Assembly: GCA_040772305.1 (NCBI GenBank)
Contig: JAXGYK010000001.1
Coordinates: 1,426,001 to 1,490,000 of the forward strand
Direction of reading: 5' to 3'
DNA length: 64,000 nucleotides
Source: Mesolinea sp040772305
GTDB taxonomy: Bacteria > Chloroflexota > Anaerolineae > Anaerolineales > Anaerolineaceae
Shown piece by piece: positions 18,281 through 26,277 of this stretch (positions are counted from its first letter, which is position 1; the number at the start of each line of letters is the position of its first letter). Under the pieces are notes generated by a model. The model saw only the letters and a list, made by a program, of their open reading frames with translations. It was not told the DNA's origin and did not search any database. A program made the translations under genes and the position numbers.

Positions 18281-19807
18281 CTAATAATCAAACTCTTTCG
18301 CGCGGTATTGTAAAGCCTCGGCAAGATGTACCTGGGCAATCTGTTCTTCGCCTGCCAGGTCAGCAATGGTGCGGGCAAGCTTGATAACGCGATGGTAACC
18401 GCGTGCGGTTAATTGCATTTGTCGCATAGCGGTTTGCATTAAGGCTTCACAAGCGCTATCCAAGTTGCAGTATTGGTGTATTTCTGAAGGGGTCATATCG
18501 GCGTTATTTAACAGCCGCGTTCCTTTGAAACGTGCCAGCTGTATTGCTCTGGCGGCTTCAACGCGGGCTCGTATTGTTTCCGAGCTTTCAGCTTGTTTGC
18601 GGCTGGCTAATTTAAGGTAGTCTACTCTGGGCACATGTACGTGGATGTCAATGCGGTCCAGCAGCGGGCCGCTGATGCGTTTTTGGTAATTGAGAATAGC
18701 ACCGCTGCTGCAAGTGCACTGCTTAAGGGTATCCCCATAATAGCCACATGGGCAGGGATTCATCGCACCGATGAGTGTGAAGTTGGCCGGAAAGGTGAGC
18801 GAGCCACTAGCTCTTGCAATCGTGACAAGTTTATCTTCGATAGGTTGACGCAGTACTTCCAATATACGCTGGCCAAACTCGGGGAGTTCGTCCAGAAAAA
18901 GCACACCACGGTGGGCCAGCGAGATTTCTCCAGGATGAGGGATGTTTCCGCCCCCTACCAGCCCTGCATGACTAATTGTGTGGTGTGGAGCCCTAAAAGG
19001 TCGTGTTTGAATCAACGGTGTTCCCTCGGGCAGCATATCGCAGATTGAATAGATACGCGTAATCTCCAGGGATTCCTCCAAGCTTGGTTGGGGAAGGATG
19101 GAGGTGATTGCTCGTGCCAGGAGGGTTTTACCAGCACCTGGCGAGCCGGCCATGAGCACATTATGCCCGCCGGCAGCTGCTACCTCCAGAGCGCGCTTCA
19201 CATGCTCCTGGCCTTTGATTTCGCTAAAATCCGTCTGGTCAAAAGCTGGTACCTGGGCACACAAGTTAGCCCTTAGCTGGGTTGCGCTTAGCAATTCCTG
19301 ACCTGTGAGATGCAGAAATAATTTCTCCAGACTTTCGACTGGATAAACCTCAATATCCGGTATCAGTGCTGCCTCAGAAGCATCGACAGCGGGGACAAAA
19401 AAATGTTTGAATCCTTCCTGGCGGGCTGTTGCTGCCATTGCTAAAACACCGCGCACATGACGCACGCTTCCATCTAAAGACAGTTCACCCACAACCATCG
19501 CACCATCTAAAGTGTCTTGCGGTATTTGTCCATTGGCAGCAAGGATCGCTACAGCGATGGGCAAGTCAAAAAACGGACCTTCTTTCTTGACAGAGGCAGG
19601 AGCCAGGTTAACCGTGATGGATCGGCGAGGGTTGCTTAGATTGGAGTTTTTGATGGCAGCATATACACGCTGCTGGCTTTCTTTAACTGCCTGGTCAGGC
19701 AGACCAACAATTAATGTTTTAGGTTCCCCCTGCCCAAGGTCAACTTCAACGTCAATAATGACCCCTTCCAGACCAATTACAGCAGATGAGAAGACGTGTG
19801 CAAGCAT
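18281..19807 (-). CDS. comM: YifB/ComM family Mg-chelatase-like AAA+ ATPase
   Basis: ComM is a hexameric helicase that aids branch migration during natural transformation; in most bacteria YifB's role is unproven. The N-terminal Lon-like/S5-fold domain has GLEGVIIDVEVDLGQGEPKT-type sequence, followed by Walker A GSPGAGKTLLAR, Walker B LFLDELPEF, arginine-containing RPFRAPHHTIS, a four-Cys segment (PCPCGYYGDTLKQCTCS) and the Mg-chelatase C-terminal helical domain. The ATG at 19807 gives 508 aa, the usual length; a frame reaching 19909 adds 34 unconserved residues. The presence of ComM hints at competence, but no other com gene is in view. Confidence 0.93.
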   Translation of the reverse strand: MLAHVFSSAVIGLEGVIIDVEVDLGQGEPKTLIVGLPDQAVKESQQRVYAAIKNSNLSNPRRSITVNLAPASVKKEGPFFDLPIAVAILAANGQIPQDTLDGAMVVGELSLDGSVRHVRGVLAMAATARQEGFKHFFVPAVDASEAALIPDIEVYPVESLEKLFLHLTGQELLSATQLRANLCAQVPAFDQTDFSEIKGQEHVKRALEVAAAGGHNVLMAGSPGAGKTLLARAITSILPQPSLEESLEITRIYSICDMLPEGTPLIQTRPFRAPHHTISHAGLVGGGNIPHPGEISLAHRGVLFLDELPEFGQRILEVLRQPIEDKLVTIARASGSLTFPANFTLIGAMNPCPCGYYGDTLKQCTCSSGAILNYQKRISGPLLDRIDIHVHVPRVDYLKLASRKQAESSETIRARVEAARAIQLARFKGTRLLNNADMTPSEIHQYCNLDSACEALMQTAMRQMQLTARGYHRVIKLARTIADLAGEEQIAQVHLAEALQYRAKEFDY

Positions 19808-20397
19808 CTCCACAAGTTTATCGGAACTTGTTCGCAATAACAACATTAAATGCCTGCTTGTTATTGTTTTATTCACTTCATATTTGTACAGAATGCAATC
19901 CCGCTCCATTGTTCAAACGCGATATTGTGCTTCTTCCCGTACTTTTCGCAGCTGCTCTGGTCAATCAAATGGGTGGTTTTAGAGCTACATATCAAGTAGC
20001 AACAGTCTTTCTCTTGCAAAGGCGATGGCAACGAAGACCGGTACTGGAGTAATCACAAAACCGCCAAATAGGTCATATACCTATTGGAATGAGAACAATA
20101 CGTTTGAGTGTGTACTTTTCAATGCATTTTAAAAAGAGCCAATTTTCTGGCCTTCTTTTGGTGAAATGAGCTATGCAGACTTGGATAGTTAATGGGATCT
20201 CGTTTGTTTCTGCACCATTACTGGGAACCCGCCATATTGTTATCATTTATGACTTTTCTTTCACTAATGTGTTCGATCCAGAGGCAGAATGCACAGTCCA
20301 GACTTTCATTTGCTATGGTATTGCGGAAGAAATATGACAGGTGCAGGCTCATTCTTTTATTTTCTGTTTCTGCAACGGTACAATTAGACTAGGTTAA
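19808..20397. other. Intergenic region comM-capA1
   Basis: About 590 bases between divergent genes. It contains a 9-bp stem with one bulge (20064-20087, CCAA-TAGGT pairing with ACCTA-TTGG) and the probable -10 of the following gene. No credible coding frame or RNA gene was seen. Confidence 0.5.
20385..20390 (+). promoter_or_regulatory. Possible -10 of first CapA-like gene, leaderless arrangement
   Basis: TAGACT lies 7 nt before the ATG at 20398 and no Shine-Dalgarno is present. The -35 is weak. Confidence 0.35.
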
Positions 20398-22050
20398 ATG
20401 CAAATGAATAAACGTATATTATTGCTTTTATTAGTTGTATTGTTCGTTTTTACCAGCTGCAGCGGATTGAAACCAAAACCTGCAGAGAATTCAAGCGCAA
20501 CGGAAGTGATGCACGAGTCTTCACCAGTTCCTCTTCAGACGCTTGAGGATACTGGTGATCCTAGACCTCAGGCCACAGCTACCAGCGTATCAAGACCAGG
20601 CTATTGCCTGGAGGATGCTTGGCCATTTACAAGCTTAGATTTGCTTGAGCAGGAGAATTTGTTCTGTGGTGCTGATGACCGGAAACCGGCTAAGCTTCTT
20701 CCTGGTGAGGGTTCAATTAAGGTCGTTTATGCTCTGGTTGCTCCTTTTGATACCGTTAGGGATTCGGTTAGTTTAGAAGAATTTCAAGCTCTTTGGCAAG
20801 GTGAGGCGCTGGAAGATGTAGTGAAATTATCGCTTAGTAAAAGGACTGAATTGGCACTTTCCTCCCGTCTGGGAAAATCGGACAGCAGCCTAAGCATTCT
20901 TGATACTGAGCCCGAAACGGCAGAATTTAGTAAAGTGCTTAAACACTGGGCAGTTGTTCCGTTTACTGGGATTGTGCCAGAGTGGAAAGTAATTGGAATC
21001 GATGGACAAAATCCTATTCACAAGGAGTTCAATGCTCAAGACTGGTCGCTGACCATCAGTTTTGGGCTTGAGCCCACTGAAGCAGAAGCCGATTTGCTGC
21101 CTTTTTTGCCGCTGACAAATCGTGACAGCGAAAAATTTGCAACAGTGATGCTTACGGGTGTTACTGCGCTAGTGCGTGCAACAGCAGTTGGAATGGAAGA
21201 ATACGGCGTGTTAGCACCGGCTGTTGAAATAGGCGACACACTCCGAAGCGCAGACTTGCTGCATATAAGTAACAAAGTACCGTTTAAAACGGATTGTCCG
21301 CCGCATACTACCGGCCTGTATTACCGCTTCTGTTCCTCTGACAAATATCTTGAGCTATTAAGCAGTATTGGTACGGATATTGTCGAACTAACGGGAGATC
21401 ATTTTCAGGATTACGGAGATGAGGCCATGCTGCATACTTTAGACCTGTACCGGGAACAAGGCTGGCCATACTATGGCGGCGGAGCAAATATAAAGCAGGC
21501 TCGCCAGGCATTAAAGCTGGAAATCAAGGGGAATAAAATCGCCTTTTTAGGCTGTAATGGCAAAGATCCTCGTTTTGCCTATGCCAGTGAAACCCAAAGC
21601 GGTGCGTACCATTGCGATATGGATTACATGACTGCTGCGGTTTCTGAGCTGAAGAAAGAGGGCTATTTGCTGATTGTTACCTTTCAACACGAAGAGCGCT
21701 ATCACTGGCTGCCAAATGCTTATATGCTGCGCGATTTTAGGGCTGTAGCTGAAGCTGGAGCTACGATTGTCAGCGGAAGCCAAGCTCATCAGCCACAGAC
21801 ATACGAATTTATAGATGGAACTTTTATACACTATGGTTTAGGCAATCTCTTTTTTGATCAGTTGGGCATGGGGGAATATACCGATAAAGCTTTTTTGGAT
21901 CGTCATTACTTTTATGATGGCAGGTATTTGGGCGTTGAATTGTTGACTGTAAAATGGACAGATTACATCACTCCCCGCTGGATGAGGCCTGCTGAACGGG
22001 CTGCTATGCTAGAAATGCTCTTCTTGACCAGTGCCCAAATTGTTGATTGA
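20398..22050 (+). CDS. CapA-like lipoprotein 1 (PGA_cap metallophosphatase fold)
   Basis: A lipoprotein signal peptide ends at Cys21 (FVFTSC), so the 550-aa protein is probably anchored outside the membrane. Residues about 80-230 resemble a periplasmic-binding-like module (VYALVAPFDTVRDSVSLEEF, WAVVPFTGI). The C-terminal part resembles CapA/PgsA (MLTGVTALVRATAV, IGDTLRSADLLHISN, YGGGANIKQAR, GSQAHQPQ, YGLGNLFFDQ). The usual NNH motif reads TGDH here. CapA proteins are linked to poly-gamma-glutamate or capsule export, but no capBC/pgsBC genes are nearby. A paralogue follows immediately with a 3-nt or slightly larger offset, evidently a tandem duplication. Confidence 0.82.
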   Translation: MQMNKRILLLLLVVLFVFTSCSGLKPKPAENSSATEVMHESSPVPLQTLEDTGDPRPQATATSVSRPGYCLEDAWPFTSLDLLEQENLFCGADDRKPAKLLPGEGSIKVVYALVAPFDTVRDSVSLEEFQALWQGEALEDVVKLSLSKRTELALSSRLGKSDSSLSILDTEPETAEFSKVLKHWAVVPFTGIVPEWKVIGIDGQNPIHKEFNAQDWSLTISFGLEPTEAEADLLPFLPLTNRDSEKFATVMLTGVTALVRATAVGMEEYGVLAPAVEIGDTLRSADLLHISNKVPFKTDCPPHTTGLYYRFCSSDKYLELLSSIGTDIVELTGDHFQDYGDEAMLHTLDLYREQGWPYYGGGANIKQARQALKLEIKGNKIAFLGCNGKDPRFAYASETQSGAYHCDMDYMTAAVSELKKEGYLLIVTFQHEERYHWLPNAYMLRDFRAVAEAGATIVSGSQAHQPQTYEFIDGTFIHYGLGNLFFDQLGMGEYTDKAFLDRHYFYDGRYLGVELLTVKWTDYITPRWMRPAERAAMLEMLFLTSAQIVD

Positions 22051-22058
22051 AAGCACTT

Positions 22059-23753
22059 ATGTTTATTCTTAGACCTTTAGCTCGTTATTTTATCTGCTTT
22101 GTCTTGTTGTTCTTGCTCTTCATAACCGCCTGCGAACCATTACAAGCTCCTCCACCGCAGGATGAGCTTAACCCAAACATTAACGCATCTGCAGAACAGG
22201 GTGTTTTAGATGCTGAAAACGAAATAAGACCAGACTCTGGCAGCGAGTCAAGTATGCCAGGGCAAACTGACTTTGATGGGGCCTGTTTTGGGCTTGATGC
22301 CGCATTACCAGCTGGCTTCTTAGAGGCTATCCAAGAAAGCGGAATGCTTTGCTCTTCGGAATCAGATGATGAGGCCGCCCGGTTTACTCCAAATGCAAGT
22401 GATCCAGTGGGGGTGTGGGTGTACGCGCTTGCAGCTCGGTTTCCGACCGCAAGGGAGGGAATTAGTTTGGACGAATGGAAAAGCTCTCTCCAGGAACCAG
22501 CAAAAGCTCCTTTTAATCGCCTTGTTGTCAAGGAAAGCGACCTGCCTGCTGTGAAAAGTTTGCTTGGTAACGCAGGCATTAACCTTGAGGGTGTGCCAGA
22601 AGAAAGCCTTGTAGATCTGCTTTGGCAAGAACCCGATACCTGGGCATTAGTTCCATTCGAAGATTTGGAACCACGCCTTAAGGTGATAAAAATTGAGGGC
22701 AGATCACCACTTGAGCAGGACTTTGACCCGCAGCATTGGACACTGGGTCTTCCGATTGGGCTTGTAAAAGCTTACAACTCAGTGAACCCGGATTTGTTGC
22801 AAGAGTTTGTAGAGCTTATGCCCAGGAACTGGGACGCGGAAAAAATGGCGGCCGTGATGCTTACAGGTGTTACTGCTCTGGCACGAGCCACCGCAGTTGA
22901 TATGGAGCGCTATGGTGTGCTTTATCCTCAGGAAGTCATCGGGGATACGCTCCGTGCGGCAGATTTGTTGCATATTAGCAACGAGGTTTCTTTTGCTAAA
23001 GATTGCCCTGATCCAGTTGGTATTATGCCCAACCTCATTTTTTGCTCCAAGGAACGCTACCTGCGCTTGCTGGAAGATATTGGTACGGATATTGTGGAGC
23101 TTACAGGCGATCATTTGAATGATTGGGGACCAGAGGCTTTGGAAAATACTCTAAGGCTCTATGATGAGGCGGGAATTGGATATTATGGCGGCGGTGCCAA
23201 TGAACGAGAAGCTTCCCGTGCGATTACAGTAGAGGTAAAAGGGAACAAACTCGCCTTCTTGGGTTGCAATGCCAAAGGTGTGTATTCGGTTAATGCCGGA
23301 CCAGAAACCGGTGGTGCCAATGGATGCAATTTGCCAGCAATGAGGGCAAGCATTGCGCGGCTTACCGAAGAGGGCTATAACGTAATTGTTACTTTCCAGC
23401 ACATCGAATCTTATGGCTGGTACCCCGATCCTAATTTAGTGCAGGATTTTGAAGATGCTGCCAGTGCTGGAGCAGTGATTGTGAGCGGATCTCAGGCTCA
23501 TCGTCCTCATACAATGGCTTTTTTTCAAAATAGTCTGTTGCGTTATGGCTTAGGGAACCTCTTCTTTGACCAGTTGGACGTAGGTAGTGAGACAGACAAG
23601 GCTTTCTTGGACCGGCACATATTTTATGACAATCACCATATTGCTACTGAGTTGATCCCCCTGTATTTTACAGACTATTCTCAGCCAAAATTCGCTCCTC
23701 CAGCTCTTGCAAATGAGCTTTTGGGTACGCTGTTCCGGATGAGCGGCTACTAG
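22059..23753 (+). CDS. CapA-like lipoprotein 2, tandem paralogue
   Basis: This 564-aa paralogue shares the architecture of its upstream neighbour: lipobox ITAC with Cys25, a binding-protein-like N-terminal half (ALAARFPTAREGISLDEW, WALVPFEDL), and a CapA-like half with MLTGVTALARATAVDMERYGV, IGTDIVELTGDHLNDWG, YGGGANEREASR, GSQAHRPH and YGLGNLFFDQLD. Many blocks are identical between the two, while signal peptides and linkers differ. A TTG at 22047 overlapping the previous stop is an alternative start; ATG 22059 gives a better signal peptide. The pair is probably co-translated. Function beyond the fold is unknown. Confidence 0.82.
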   Translation: MFILRPLARYFICFVLLFLLFITACEPLQAPPPQDELNPNINASAEQGVLDAENEIRPDSGSESSMPGQTDFDGACFGLDAALPAGFLEAIQESGMLCSSESDDEAARFTPNASDPVGVWVYALAARFPTAREGISLDEWKSSLQEPAKAPFNRLVVKESDLPAVKSLLGNAGINLEGVPEESLVDLLWQEPDTWALVPFEDLEPRLKVIKIEGRSPLEQDFDPQHWTLGLPIGLVKAYNSVNPDLLQEFVELMPRNWDAEKMAAVMLTGVTALARATAVDMERYGVLYPQEVIGDTLRAADLLHISNEVSFAKDCPDPVGIMPNLIFCSKERYLRLLEDIGTDIVELTGDHLNDWGPEALENTLRLYDEAGIGYYGGGANEREASRAITVEVKGNKLAFLGCNAKGVYSVNAGPETGGANGCNLPAMRASIARLTEEGYNVIVTFQHIESYGWYPDPNLVQDFEDAASAGAVIVSGSQAHRPHTMAFFQNSLLRYGLGNLFFDQLDVGSETDKAFLDRHIFYDNHHIATELIPLYFTDYSQPKFAPPALANELLGTLFRMSGY

Positions 23754-24063
23754 TTCCAGATTGTCAAAGCTGATAGAAAAGTCTAGAAAACATTCTGGGG
23801 GTAGTATGAGTGTATTAAACTCCAATTGTGATATCGCAGGCACTAATTTTGGATACTTCCAGATCTTCGAGAAAGTATGACGAGCGCGCCAGGGAGTTGC
23901 AATATACCTTGGTAGTCAGTGAGGAGTTACCTCTGTTTATTGAGTATAGTTAGATGGCTTCTGAGAGAAACACAGGGCTCTGTCCTTTCTTGGCGTTTTT
24001 GGCGATAAAACTGCCTGATTTTCGCCTCAACCCTGTGTTTCAACGAGGGAATTAAAAGAAAAA
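23754..24063. other. Gene-free stretch with a long inverted repeat beside tRNA-Glu
   Basis: About 310 bases without a credible gene. An 11-bp perfect inverted repeat (GAAACACAGGG 23967-23977 and CCCTGTGTTTC 24031-24041) encloses 53 nt that contain a second small stem (GGCGA/TCGCC, 24001-24026). It lies just downstream of tRNA-Glu on the minus strand and could be its 3' structure or a small RNA. Confidence 0.5.
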
Positions 24064-24136
24064 TGCCCTCACGGAGATTCGAACTCCGGTTTTAGCCTTG
24101 AAAGGGCTACGTCCTGGTCCCCTAGACGATGAGGGC
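24064..24136 (-). tRNA. tRNA-Glu (anticodon UUC)
   Basis: The minus strand folds as a 73-nt tRNA. The acceptor stem is GCCCTCA with TGAGGGC and discriminator A. The anticodon stem TAGCC/GGCTA holds the loop CTTTCAA (anticodon TTC, Glu), and the T arm GGAG-TTCGAAT-CTCC is canonical. CCA is not encoded. It has a good promoter 5 nt upstream of the expected start. Confidence 0.96.
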
Positions 24137-24147
24137 ATGAGTGCAAG

Positions 24148-24176
24148 ATTTTACACGATATCCGAATCTAGGTCAA
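24148..24176 (-). promoter_or_regulatory. Promoter of tRNA-Glu
   Basis: On the minus strand TTGACC (complement 24171-24176), a 17-bp spacer, then TAAAAT (complement 24148-24153). Transcription would begin about 5 nt before the mature tRNA. Confidence 0.75.
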
Positions 24177-24253
24177 GGTTTTGTATGGGTTCAATTGTGA
24201 GGGGGTCAGGATGGGAACCTGGCATTTATAACTTGGATTCTTGAGGGTGAGGC

Positions 24254-24259
24254 TATAAT
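24254..24259 (+). promoter_or_regulatory. -10 box upstream of the GT2 gene
   Basis: TATAAT at 24254-24259 with TTGGAT 15 bp upstream gives a plausible sigma-70-type promoter and a leader of about 40-50 nt. Confidence 0.45.
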
Positions 24260-24312
24260 TAACTAAGCAATCGTGATTTCATTTTTATCTGGTCTAAAAA
24301 GGATTGATGCTC

Positions 24313-25293
24313 ATGCACTCTGAATCCACGAATCATTCCCCCTCACTTATTAGCATCGTGATCCCTGTCTATAACGAAGGAGAGATACTGATCAGGTTTC
24401 ATAACCAGCTTTCTGGGGTGCTTGCGGATCTGCATGATCGGTTTGAGATCATTTATGTGGATGATGGTTCCACCGATGACTCTCCAGCTCTTTTGCGTGA
24501 ACTAGCAGCTACGGACCCGAGGGTGGAGATCATAGTGCTATCCAGGAATTTCGGACATCAGGCAGCTTTGACCGCGGGCTTGGAAATGGCAGAAGGCGAA
24601 GCGGTTATCACGATGGATGGTGATGGTCAACACCCGCCCGAGCTTATTAAAGACTTTTTGAGCTATTTCTATCAAGGCTATGACCTCATCCAGGGCAAAC
24701 GACTAAAGGGACACGAGGGGCCATTCAAGAGATTGAGTTCAAAATGGTTTTACAAACTGCTCAATTCGCTTACGCAATTGGATCTTGAAGAAGGGTCAGC
24801 CGACTTTCGATTGATGTCAAGACGTTTTACTGATGCTTTGAAGACGATGCCTGAATACCATCGATTTCTACGCGGTATGGTTCCGTGGGTGGGGTTTAAG
24901 AGCAGCAGGATGCTGATAACCTATGCACCTAATGAGCGAATTGGGGGTAAATCTAAGTTCAGCCTGAAGAAAATGCTCCGACTGGCTGCAGACGCCCTTT
25001 TTTCATTCTCTTTGGCACCGATGAAGGTAGCTTTCCTGCTTGGGGCACTTTATCTGAGTTTCTCCTTTATTGAATTTGTAATCGTTATTATCTATGTATT
25101 AAGCAACCGCGGACATCTCCTGGAACCGGGTTGGGTTTCTTTAATCTTCGCTATCATGCTAGGCAATGGACTAACTCTGGTAACCTTGAGCATTTTTGGA
25201 TACTACATTGGATATATTTTTCAACAGGTCAAAAATCGGCCGATTTACATCATCAAGGATATTATTCGTCGGTCCAGTTTGAAGGAGTCCTGA
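24313..25293 (+). CDS. Family 2 glycosyltransferase, polyprenyl-phosphate type (GtrB/DPM1-like)
   Basis: It transfers a sugar from a nucleotide donor, most likely to a polyprenyl phosphate carrier in the membrane. The GT-A fold shows SIVIPVYNEG, IIYVDDGSTDDS, SRNFGHQAALTAGLE and the DXD-like MDGDGQHPPE. Two C-terminal hydrophobic segments (about 225-310) match GtrB/ArnC-type enzymes. Start codons are stacked (TTG 24304, ATG 24307, ATG 24313); AAGGA at 24298-24302 best fits ATG 24313, giving 326 aa. The stop is followed directly by the next gene's ATG (TGAATG), so it is coupled to the methyltransferase. Confidence 0.9.
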   Translation: MHSESTNHSPSLISIVIPVYNEGEILIRFHNQLSGVLADLHDRFEIIYVDDGSTDDSPALLRELAATDPRVEIIVLSRNFGHQAALTAGLEMAEGEAVITMDGDGQHPPELIKDFLSYFYQGYDLIQGKRLKGHEGPFKRLSSKWFYKLLNSLTQLDLEEGSADFRLMSRRFTDALKTMPEYHRFLRGMVPWVGFKSSRMLITYAPNERIGGKSKFSLKKMLRLAADALFSFSLAPMKVAFLLGALYLSFSFIEFVIVIIYVLSNRGHLLEPGWVSLIFAIMLGNGLTLVTLSIFGYYIGYIFQQVKNRPIYIIKDIIRRSSLKES

Positions 25294-26130
25294 ATGCCGA
25301 TGAGTTCCCCTTGTCCGTCTTGTGACTCCGTAAATATTAAAGAAATTTGGGTCGGAATGCTTAAATGTGATTCCTGTGGCTTCATTTGGGCGCCTGTTTC
25401 GGAAGGCAGTGTTGACTATGCCAGTTTGTATGGGCATGGTTATTTTTTTGGTGAAGAATACCAGGACTACCCTGCTGAAGAGCAGATTTTAAAAGTAGGT
25501 TTTCGCAAGTTTGAGCGCCAGCTGCGAACCTTGTTCTCAAATTACCCGGGCAAACCGCGTCTGCTTGAAATCGGTTCAGCCTACGGTTATTTTTTAGACC
25601 TTGCTGCTGAATATTTTGATGTAACGGGGATTGAGATCAATGCAGAGGCGCGTACGTATTGTCTGGAAAAAGGGCACAGTATGCATAATGGTGATCTGTT
25701 TAACCTGGAAGACAACGAGGGTTTTGATATTATCACGTCTTTTGCCAGCCTCGAGCATATTCCAGAACCTAAAGCAATTCTATCCAAGTTTTTTGACCTC
25801 CTTAAACCTGGCGGTTACCTGTATCTTACGACGATTGACAGCGGCAGTTTGCTTGCACGTGTATGTGGCCGAAAATGGCGGATGATTCACCCGCCCACAC
25901 ATGTCAACTATTTCTCCTCCGCGAGTTTGTCGGATTTATTAAGACGCCTGGGTTATACAGAAATTCGGGTAAAAGCTGTATGGCAATACCGCTCATTGGA
26001 TGCTGCTCTGCTTCCTAAATTTGCAAAGAGTCCTTTGTATGGTTTAGTTCAAAAAACTGGAATTAACAAATGGCCCATTCCCTTCAATTTTGGTGACATT
26101 ATGGGTGTTCTGGCTAAAAAACCTGGCTGA
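25294..26130 (+). CDS. SAM-dependent methyltransferase with N-terminal zinc ribbon
   Basis: This 278-aa protein opens with a zinc-ribbon-like module (Cys7, Cys10, Cys25, Cys28) and continues as a class I methyltransferase: motif I LLEIGSAYGYFLDLA, acidic loop GIEIN, FASLEHIPEP and LKPGGYLYLTT. This arrangement is typical of methyltransferases in surface-polysaccharide clusters (Methyltransf_23 type). Its substrate is unknown. It is coupled to the preceding glycosyltransferase and precedes a large membrane protein, suggesting that it modifies a glycan or lipid-linked sugar. Confidence 0.86.
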   Translation: MPMSSPCPSCDSVNIKEIWVGMLKCDSCGFIWAPVSEGSVDYASLYGHGYFFGEEYQDYPAEEQILKVGFRKFERQLRTLFSNYPGKPRLLEIGSAYGYFLDLAAEYFDVTGIEINAEARTYCLEKGHSMHNGDLFNLEDNEGFDIITSFASLEHIPEPKAILSKFFDLLKPGGYLYLTTIDSGSLLARVCGRKWRMIHPPTHVNYFSSASLSDLLRRLGYTEIRVKAVWQYRSLDAALLPKFAKSPLYGLVQKTGINKWPIPFNFGDIMGVLAKKPG

Positions 26131-26231
26131 AAGGCCTGTTATTCAGCTTAAAATCTATAAAGGCTAAGTTGAATTGGCTGCTATATGGCTGGGCAGATGA
26201 AAAGATAGCTCTTAAGCCAATGTGAATACAG

Positions 26232-26237
26232 CTATAA
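26232..26237 (+). promoter_or_regulatory. -10 box upstream of the GT-C-like gene
   Basis: TATAAT (about 26232-26237) lies some 40 nt before ATG 26278 and is followed by a purine-rich AGAGAAG ribosome site. The -35 is poor. Confidence 0.35.
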
Positions 26238-26277
26238 TTCCAAGGAAATAAACAGAGAAGAATCTATCTAGACCACA

